A DNA stretch of 64,000 nt from Amycolatopsis eburnea. Lineage in GTDB: Bacteria > Actinomycetota > Actinomycetes > Mycobacteriales > Pseudonocardiaceae. Location: assembly GCF_003937945.1 (NCBI RefSeq), contig NZ_RSEC01000066.1, positions 248,001-312,000 of the forward strand. The letters are read 5' to 3'. A model generated the notes under the pieces. It did no database searches and was not told the DNA's origin. It worked only from the letters and a program-made list of their open reading frames with translations. Both the position numbers and the translations under genes were made by a program. Positions within the stretch are counted from its first letter, which is position 1; each line of letters begins with the position of its first letter. Positions 58,970-64,000 of this stretch are shown piece after piece.

Positions 58970-59557
58970 GTGCCCAAGATCATCGACCACGACCAGCGGC
59001 GCAGCGACATCGTCGACGTCACCTGGGACCTCATCGTGCGCGGCGGGATCGAAGCCGCCACCATGCGGGAGATCGCCGCCGCCGCCGGGTTCGCCAACGG
59101 GGCGCTGAAGCTGTACTTCCCCAGCAAGGAAGACATCATCGCGGCCACCTACGAGCGGGCCCTCGACATGATGCGGCAGTACGTCGAGCTCGACGGGCTC
59201 CGCGGGATCACCGCGCTGCGCGAGCTCTGCGTGTCGTCCATGCCGATCGACGACGAGCGCATCACCGCCGGCCGGGTGCTGCTGATCTTCTGGCAGATGT
59301 CGCTGGGGAACCGGACCATGCACGACAAGTACCTCGAGCACGTCCGCGAGTGGCGCGGGCTCCTGCACCGCTTCCTCACCGAAGGCCGCGAGGACGGCGA
59401 CATCGTCACCGGGACCCCCGACGAGCAGATCGTCGACGAGATCGTCCTGCTCAACGCCGGCGCCAACGTGATGAGCCTGGTGGCGGGTGAGTTCTCCACG
59501 ATCGACCTCCAGCACCGGCACCTGGAGTCCCTCCTGGACCGCCTCACCCGCCCCTGA
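58970..59557 (+). CDS. TetR-family transcriptional regulator
   Basis: Regulator of 195 residues. The N-terminal helix-turn-helix (about 10-55) contains ATMREIAAAAGFANGALKLYF and is followed by an all-helical ligand domain with VLLIFWQMSLGNRTMHDKYL and a conserved DEIVLLNAGANVMSL segment. This arrangement resembles TetR members linked to fatty acid, choline or amine pathways. GTG 58970 has GGGAGG 8 nt upstream. It is convergent with the esterase gene and downstream of the amidohydrolase; its target may be that operon, itself, or the divergent set at 61.5 kb. Confidence 0.84.
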   Translation: MPKIIDHDQRRSDIVDVTWDLIVRGGIEAATMREIAAAAGFANGALKLYFPSKEDIIAATYERALDMMRQYVELDGLRGITALRELCVSSMPIDDERITAGRVLLIFWQMSLGNRTMHDKYLEHVREWRGLLHRFLTEGREDGDIVTGTPDEQIVDEIVLLNAGANVMSLVAGEFSTIDLQHRHLESLLDRLTRP

Positions 59558-59560
59558 CCC

Positions 59561-60484
59561 TCAGGCGAAGATCCCCTTCAGGTACGCCGCCACCTCGGCG
59601 TGCGACCGCGGGGACGCCGGCAGATCCGTGTACAGCCCGTAGAACCCGTGGATCTGCCCCTCGTACCGGTGCACGTCCACCGCCACGCCCGCCTCGGCCA
59701 GCTGCCGGGCGAACGCCTCGCCCTCGTCGCGCAGGACGTCGTACTCCGCCGTCAGCACCAGCGCCGGGGGCAGGCCCGACAGGTCCCGGCACCGCGACGG
59801 CAGCACGTACGGGTCGTCCGACGGGACCGGCGCGTACTGGGCGAAGAAGAACCGCATCGCGTCGGCCGTCATGCCGTAGCCGGTTGCGTAGTCCGCATAG
59901 GACTGGTGGCCGTCGTCGGGGTGGCCGAAGACCGGGCAGATCAGCACCTGGGCCGCGATCGGCGGGCCGCCGCGGTCGCGCGACATCAGCGAGACCACTG
60001 TGGACAGGTTGCCGCCGGCGCTCTCCCCGCCGACCGCGATGCGCGACGGCGAAACCGCCGGCCCGGCACCGCCCGCGGCCAGCCATTCCAGCACCGCGTA
60101 GCAGTCCGACGGCGCCGCCGGGTACGGATCCTCGGGCGCCAGGCGGTACTCGACCGCCGCCACCGCGACCGACGCCGCCGCGCACACCGCGCGGGAGGCC
60201 ACCTCGTTCTCGTCGATCGAGCCGATCGTCCAGCCGCCGCCGTGGATCCACACGAACACCGGGACCGGGCCGTCCGCTTCCGGCAGGTACAGGCGCACCC
60301 GCACGACCCCGCCCGGCCCCGGCACCCAGTGGTCGGTCACTGACGCGACCGGTGCCGCGGGACCCGTGGGCGGGCGGCCGGCCGCGAACGCCGCCCGCAG
60401 CTCGACGGCCGTCAGCGGCCGGTCCGGCGCCTCGGGGCTGTGGGCCAGCAGCTCCCGCACGGCCGGATCGAGGCCGGTGCTCAC
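59561..60484 (-). CDS. Alpha/beta hydrolase (HSL-type esterase)
   Basis: Soluble esterase of 307 residues of the hormone-sensitive-lipase family. The oxyanion motif HGGGW is at about residue 80 in VFVWIHGGGWTIGS, the nucleophile Ser is in VGGESAGGNLS near 154, the Asp in TAEYDVLRDEGEAF near 248, and the His in GQIHGFYGL near 279. It hydrolyses short acyl esters; the physiological substrate is unknown. GTG 60482-60484 overlaps the methyltransferase stop by 4 bp, so the two are cotranscribed. Confidence 0.86.
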   Translation of the reverse strand: MSTGLDPAVRELLAHSPEAPDRPLTAVELRAAFAAGRPPTGPAAPVASVTDHWVPGPGGVVRVRLYLPEADGPVPVFVWIHGGGWTIGSIDENEVASRAVCAAASVAVAAVEYRLAPEDPYPAAPSDCYAVLEWLAAGGAGPAVSPSRIAVGGESAGGNLSTVVSLMSRDRGGPPIAAQVLICPVFGHPDDGHQSYADYATGYGMTADAMRFFFAQYAPVPSDDPYVLPSRCRDLSGLPPALVLTAEYDVLRDEGEAFARQLAEAGVAVDVHRYEGQIHGFYGLYTDLPASPRSHAEVAAYLKGIFA

Positions 60485-61455
60485 ACCGCCTCCGCGACGA
60501 GCACCCGCGGCGAGCCCGGCAGCGTCAGCCGGTCCACCGGGCGCCAGCCCGCGGCGGACAGCCAGCCGCGGACGTCGGCCTCGGGGTACACCACCGTGCC
60601 GTCGATGACCAGGTACTCCCCCGCGTGCAGCGCGTCGAGCGCCCGCGGCGACGGGTCGTCGTCCAGGAAGAAGTCGAGCAGCAGCAACCGCGCGCCCGGC
60701 GCCGCCGCGGCCCGGGCGTGGCGCAGGATCGCCTGGTTCTCCTCGGCGGAGAACCGGTGGACCACGTGGTTCACCAGCACCAGGTCGAACTCGCCCGAAG
60801 GCTCGGCCTCGGGGGTCGGGGCGCCGACGACGGTCGCCCGGTCCGCGAACTCCGCGACCGCTTCGGTGACCGAAGGGACCGACCGCGGGTCGTAGACGAA
60901 CGTCGCCCGCAGCACGGGGTTGGCGTGCAGGGCCTGCAAGGCGAACTCGGCCGAGAGGCCGCCCAGGTCCAGGAGGTTTTTGTACCCGGTGAAGTCGAAT
61001 TCGTTCGCCAACATCCGAGCGTGTAGGGCGTTATACACCATGACCCCGCCGAGGAAGGTGTCCCAGCGGTCGCCCCCGAGGTCGAGCTCGCCGGGTTCGC
61101 CGGTGTCGGTGGTGTGCGGGAACTGCCGCCAGTGGGGGTAGCTGATCGTCTCCAGGAAGGTCAGGAACGGCGCGAGGTCCAGACCTTCCCCGCCGAGGTA
61201 CGCGGCGGTGTCGGGGGTCAGCTCGTAGCGACCGTCCACGCGGGACAGCAAGCCGAGCGCGGCGAGGGTGTCCCCGAGGATCCGGACGGTCTTTTCGGGG
61301 CGGCCGGTGCGCTCGGCCAGCTCCCCCGCGTCGAGCGGGCCGGCCGCCAGCGCGGGGAACAGGCCGATGCGGTTGGCGGCGAAGAGCTGCTGGGCGGCCA
61401 TGTAGCCGACCGCGATGTCCACGATCCGTTCGGGCGTGGCGGGTCTGGTCGTCAC
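60481..61455 (-). CDS. SAM-dependent O-methyltransferase (HIOMT/DmpM type)
   Basis: Methyltransferase of 324 residues. An N-terminal winged-helix dimerisation domain (about 5-85; LAERTGRPEKTVRILGDTLAALGLL) precedes the catalytic Rossmann domain with the SAM motif LLDLGGLSAEFALQAL near 158 and FDLVLVNHVVHRFS near 222. The family methylates hydroxyl groups of aromatic or polyketide small molecules. The SAM loop reads DLGGLS where DVGGG is usual. GTG 61453-61455. It is transcribed away from the importer operon at 61684, across a region with three similar inverted repeats. Confidence 0.83.
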   Translation of the reverse strand: MTTRPATPERIVDIAVGYMAAQQLFAANRIGLFPALAAGPLDAGELAERTGRPEKTVRILGDTLAALGLLSRVDGRYELTPDTAAYLGGEGLDLAPFLTFLETISYPHWRQFPHTTDTGEPGELDLGGDRWDTFLGGVMVYNALHARMLANEFDFTGYKNLLDLGGLSAEFALQALHANPVLRATFVYDPRSVPSVTEAVAEFADRATVVGAPTPEAEPSGEFDLVLVNHVVHRFSAEENQAILRHARAAAAPGARLLLLDFFLDDDPSPRALDALHAGEYLVIDGTVVYPEADVRGWLSAAGWRPVDRLTLPGSPRVLVAEAV

Positions 61456-61483
61456 GTCGTCCTCCTTTGTTCGACGCGGACAC

Positions 61484-61616
61484 TCTACATCCGTAGATAA
61501 AAGAGTCCAGTGCCGAGTTTTCCCCGCACAGCAACAAAAAGCCGTGATGTTTCAACTTCCTACGTTTGTAGAATAAAACCATTGACACCGCTTGGCGCCG
61601 GTGTCAACATGCGTAG
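61484..61616. promoter_or_regulatory. Triple CTAC-N4-GTAG operator array
   Basis: Three similar dyads lie in the 228-bp divergent region: CTAC-ATCC-GTAG (61485-61496), CTAC-GTTT-GTAG (61560-61571) and CAAC-ATGC-GTAG (61605-61616), the last with one mismatch. Each is followed by A and A or T or C. The region is much richer in A and T than the window (for example 61497-61580). One regulator probably binds all three sites and controls both the methyltransferase-esterase pair and the importer. Confidence 0.6.
61582..61607 (+). promoter_or_regulatory. Candidate importer promoter with inverted repeat
   Basis: TTGACACC (61582-61589) and GGTGTCAA (61600-61607) form a perfect 8-bp inverted repeat with a 10-nt spacer. 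TTGACA is a consensus -35 box; the third CTAC-N4-GTAG-like site overlaps the expected -10 region. Repression by occupancy is therefore likely. Confidence 0.45.
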
Positions 61617-61683
61617 AACTACCCCTGCCGGTGCCCGGCAGTCCGGCCCGCCCCCTCGCGGCGGGCGCGAGGAAGGGGAATCC

Positions 61684-63420
61684 ATGACGCTGCTCGAAAT
61701 CCGGGAGCTCACCGTCGGCGTCGTCACCGACGACACCGAGCGCGAACTCGTGCGGGAGCTCTCCCTCGATCTCGGGCGGGGGCGGACGCTCTGCGTGGTC
61801 GGCGAGTCCGGCAGCGGCAAGACCGTGACCGCCCTGTCGATCATCCGCCTGCTCGAGTTCGTCGCCCCCGTCCGCACCCGCGGCGAGATCGCGGTCGACG
61901 GCGTGGACGTCACGAAACTGCCCGCCGACGCGATGCGCGCCTACCGCGGCCCGCGGATCGGCATGATCTTCCAGGAGGCCCTCGACTCCCTCAACCCGAG
62001 CCGGCGCGTCGGCGGGCAGCTGGCCGAGGCCTACCGCGAACCCGGGTCGCTGCCCGGGCAGGCCGCCCGCCGCGGCAGCCCGCTGCGCAAGCGGGCCGAC
62101 GCCAAGGCCCGGCGGCTGCTGACCGAGGTCGGGCTCACCGACACCGACCGGGTCCTGCGGCTGTACCCGCACCAGATGTCCGGCGGCATGCAGCAGCGCG
62201 TGATGATCGCGCTCGCCCTGATGGCCGACCCCGACCTGCTCATCGCCGACGAGCCGACCACCGCCCTCGACGTCACCACGCAGGCGGAGATCCTCACCCT
62301 CTTCGACCGCGTGCGCCGCGACCACGGCACGGCCTGCGTGTTCATCACCCACGACATGGGGGTCGCCGCGCAGGTCGCCGACCGGATCGCGGTGATGTAC
62401 CGCGGGCGCCTGGTCGAAGTCGGGTCGCGCGACGAGGTCCTGACCCGGCCGCGGCACCCGTACACGCGGGCGCTGCTCGGGTGCGTGCCGCAGCTGGGCG
62501 TCAGCCGCCGCGACGGCTTCCCGACCATCTCCCCCGCCCTGCTCGAATCCGCGATGGCGGGCGAAGCGACCGAAGCCGTCGAAACCCGGCCCCTCAAGCC
62601 GCGTCCCGAACGGGCGCCCGAAGGGCCGCCGCTCACCATCACCGCGGTGTCCAAAGTGTACGGCCGAAAAGGACGCCGGGTGGCAGCGGTGCGGGATGTC
62701 TCGCTGGACATCGCGCCCGGCGAGTTCTTCGGCCTGGTCGGCGAATCCGGCTCCGGCAAGTCCACGCTCGGCAGGCTGGTGACCGCGCTCGAACCGCCGG
62801 CGTCGGGGACGATCACCTTCGGCGCGCACGGGATCACGCCCGCCGGGCTCATCGGCGACGAACGCGCATTCCGCCGTCGCGTCCAGCTCATCTTCCAGGA
62901 CCCGCAGAGTTCCCTGGATCCTCGCCACACCGCGGCCCGGATCATCGCCGAGCCGCTGAAGGAGCTGACCCCGCTGCGCGGCGCCGAGCTGGACCGGCGG
63001 GTGGCCGAGCTGATCGACGAGGTCGGCCTGCCCTCGGACGCCGCCGGGAAGCTGCCGTCACAGCTGTCCGGCGGGCAGCGCCAGCGCGTCTCCATCGCGC
63101 GGGCCATCGCCGCCGGGCCCGAACTGATCGTCGCCGACGAGCCGACGTCGGCGCTCGACGTCTCGGTGCAGGGCCAGGTGCTGAACCTGCTGCTGGACCT
63201 GCGCCGCACCCGCACGCTGAGCCTGCTGTTCATCACCCACAACCTCAGCCTCGTGCTGTCGGTCGCCGACCGCGTCGGCGTGATGTACCGCGGCGAGCTG
63301 ATCGAAACCGGGACCCCGGACGAGATCCGCCTCGCCCCGCGGCACGAGTACACCCGGCGGCTGCTCGCCGCCAACCCCGACCTGCCCGCCCTCCCCCACA
63401 CAGGATCGACGCGCCCATGA
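61684..63420 (+). CDS. Dipeptide/oligopeptide-type ABC transporter, fused double ATPase (DppD-DppF)
   Basis: Cytoplasmic ATPase of 578 residues with two complete nucleotide-binding domains. Domain 1 has Walker A GESGSGKT near residue 40, signature MSGGMQQRVMIALAL near 165 and Walker B LIADEPTTALD. Domain 2 has GESGSGKST near 357, LSGGQRQRVSIARA near 460 and LIVADEPTSALD near 484. Each ends in the RHPYTR/RHEYTR motif typical of oligopeptide and nickel importers. ATG 61684 follows GAGGAAGGGG. The binding-protein gene overlaps its stop by 4 bp; permeases must lie beyond the window. Confidence 0.86.
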   Translation: MTLLEIRELTVGVVTDDTERELVRELSLDLGRGRTLCVVGESGSGKTVTALSIIRLLEFVAPVRTRGEIAVDGVDVTKLPADAMRAYRGPRIGMIFQEALDSLNPSRRVGGQLAEAYREPGSLPGQAARRGSPLRKRADAKARRLLTEVGLTDTDRVLRLYPHQMSGGMQQRVMIALALMADPDLLIADEPTTALDVTTQAEILTLFDRVRRDHGTACVFITHDMGVAAQVADRIAVMYRGRLVEVGSRDEVLTRPRHPYTRALLGCVPQLGVSRRDGFPTISPALLESAMAGEATEAVETRPLKPRPERAPEGPPLTITAVSKVYGRKGRRVAAVRDVSLDIAPGEFFGLVGESGSGKSTLGRLVTALEPPASGTITFGAHGITPAGLIGDERAFRRRVQLIFQDPQSSLDPRHTAARIIAEPLKELTPLRGAELDRRVAELIDEVGLPSDAAGKLPSQLSGGQRQRVSIARAIAAGPELIVADEPTSALDVSVQGQVLNLLLDLRRTRTLSLLFITHNLSLVLSVADRVGVMYRGELIETGTPDEIRLAPRHEYTRRLLAANPDLPALPHTGSTRP

Positions 63421-64000
63421 ACCGAACTCCCCTGCTCGCCGCCCTCGCCGCCGCGGCCACGCTGCTTGCCGGCTGCATGGGCGGGGCCGGCACCACGGCC
63501 GCCGCCGACGGGCCGCCGGTCCGCGGCGGCAACCTCACCGTCGCCGTCCCCACCGATCCGCAGTCGCTCGACATGGTCGCCAACCCCGGCCAGGTGACCG
63601 CGCAAATCGGCAACATGATGTACGAAAAGCTGTTCGAGGTCGACCAGCACTTCGTCGCCCGGCCGATGCTCGTCGACACGTTCACCACCAGCCCGGACCG
63701 CCTCGCCTACACCTTCAAGCTGCGCCAGGGCGTCACCTTCCAGGACGGCAACCCGCTGACGGCCAACGACGTCGTCGCCAGCCTCCAGCGCTGGCAGAAG
63801 AGCCACCGCACCGGGCAGCTGGTCACCCCGGACATCGACGCCATCACCGCACCCGACCCCGCGACGGTGAGCATCAAGCTGAAGCGGCCGCGCTACCCGC
63901 TGATCGACGAACTGGCCGGCGCGGGCACCGAAATCTACGAGGCGAAGAACCTCACCGGGCTGCCCGCCACCGGGTTCGGCCAGGACAAGGCGATCGGCAC
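63417..64000 (+). CDS. Peptide/nickel-type ABC transporter substrate-binding lipoprotein, 3' end outside window
   Basis: First 194 codons of a family 5 extracellular solute-binding protein. The signal peptide ends at the lipobox LLAGC near residues 16-20. GGNLTVAVPTDPQSLDMV near 38 and YEKLFEVDQHFVARPMLVDTF near 66, then YTFKLRQGVTFQDGNPLTANDVVASLQRW near 98-127, are the standard cluster C pattern. It would bind peptides, nickel chelates or other large solutes for the ATPase encoded upstream. ATG 63417 overlaps that gene's stop (ATGA). The reading frame is open to the window end. Confidence 0.85.
   Translation, partial: MNRTPLLAALAAAATLLAGCMGGAGTTAAADGPPVRGGNLTVAVPTDPQSLDMVANPGQVTAQIGNMMYEKLFEVDQHFVARPMLVDTFTTSPDRLAYTFKLRQGVTFQDGNPLTANDVVASLQRWQKSHRTGQLVTPDIDAITAPDPATVSIKLKRPRYPLIDELAGAGTEIYEAKNLTGLPATGFGQDKAIG

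Noticed and set aside
1..64000. tRNA, rRNA, riboswitch or prophage genes
   Set aside because: No cloverleaf, rRNA-like, riboswitch-like or phage structural sequence was recognised on either strand.

Overview
The window is very GC-rich, codes densely on both strands and uses GTG (and some TTG) starts freely. Third codon positions are almost always G or C. Together with mycofactocin-linked NDMA-dependent alcohol dehydrogenases, an AfsR-like SARP, poly-HAMP and SpoIIE-type regulators and many Tat or lipoprotein exports, this points to a chromosomal piece of an actinomycete, most likely Pseudonocardiales (Amycolatopsis-like). No rRNA, tRNA, CRISPR, transposase or phage gene was seen.

Layout. (1) 1-7.5 kb: a sugar ABC importer operon on the minus strand (ATPase, two permeases, RhaS-like binding protein), divergent from a LacI repressor and a secreted GH2 glycosidase; a LacI-type operator lies between them. 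(2) 7.5-20 kb: mixed genes, including a DUF488 protein, a Cys-rich unknown, an AfsR-like SARP with three 11-bp-phased heptamers upstream, an acyl-CoA ligase, an exported M1 peptidase, GNAT and MmcQ genes overlapping tail to tail, a fructosamine-kinase-like gene, an HNH lipoprotein and a membrane unknown. (3) 20-33.8 kb: an alcohol-oxidation island. It holds a shrunken DUF1989 pseudogene, an iron-type alcohol dehydrogenase, a MadS/MadR-like two-component pair, a MoxR ATPase, a VWA protein, an MftM-like methyltransferase, methanol:NDMA oxidoreductase, an AcoR-type activator, an NDMA-dependent zinc alcohol dehydrogenase and a small MftB-like protein. The mycofactocin biosynthesis genes themselves are not in the window. 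A divergent caspase/EACC1 conflict-type pair sits inside this island. (4) 33.8-46 kb: pyruvate oxidase with a LysR regulator, a cation/proton antiporter, a PP2C phosphatase next to a Nik1/OsaA-like poly-HAMP hybrid kinase, and CorA. (5) 46-58.8 kb: a probable amine-catabolism island with a FeaR-like AraC regulator, two MoaF-like proteins, a branched-chain-type ABC importer, two SDRs, a copper amine oxidase and an amidohydrolase. (6) 58.9-64 kb: a TetR regulator, an esterase and O-methyltransferase pair, and a divergent peptide/nickel-type ABC importer cut by the window end.

Between genes there are two families of hairpin repeats. Family A is a 47-bp element (16-bp stem, 15-nt loop) around ATGAAAGGGTCGTTCA, at 7.6 kb and, in opposite orientation, at 58.8 kb. 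Family B is built from a 30-bp unit beginning CCAATGTGGCGTT, repeated twice and closed by an inverted half, directly after the genes ending at 18203 and 32233.

The points most worth following up are: the caspase/EACC1 pair with two mirrored, apparently leaderless promoters; a 20-bp palindrome shared by the two alcohol dehydrogenase promoter regions; the orphan MftB-like protein; the triple CTAC-N4-GTAG operator array at 61.5 kb; and the two hairpin repeat families. Protein family assignments come from motifs and recall of family features, not from searches.
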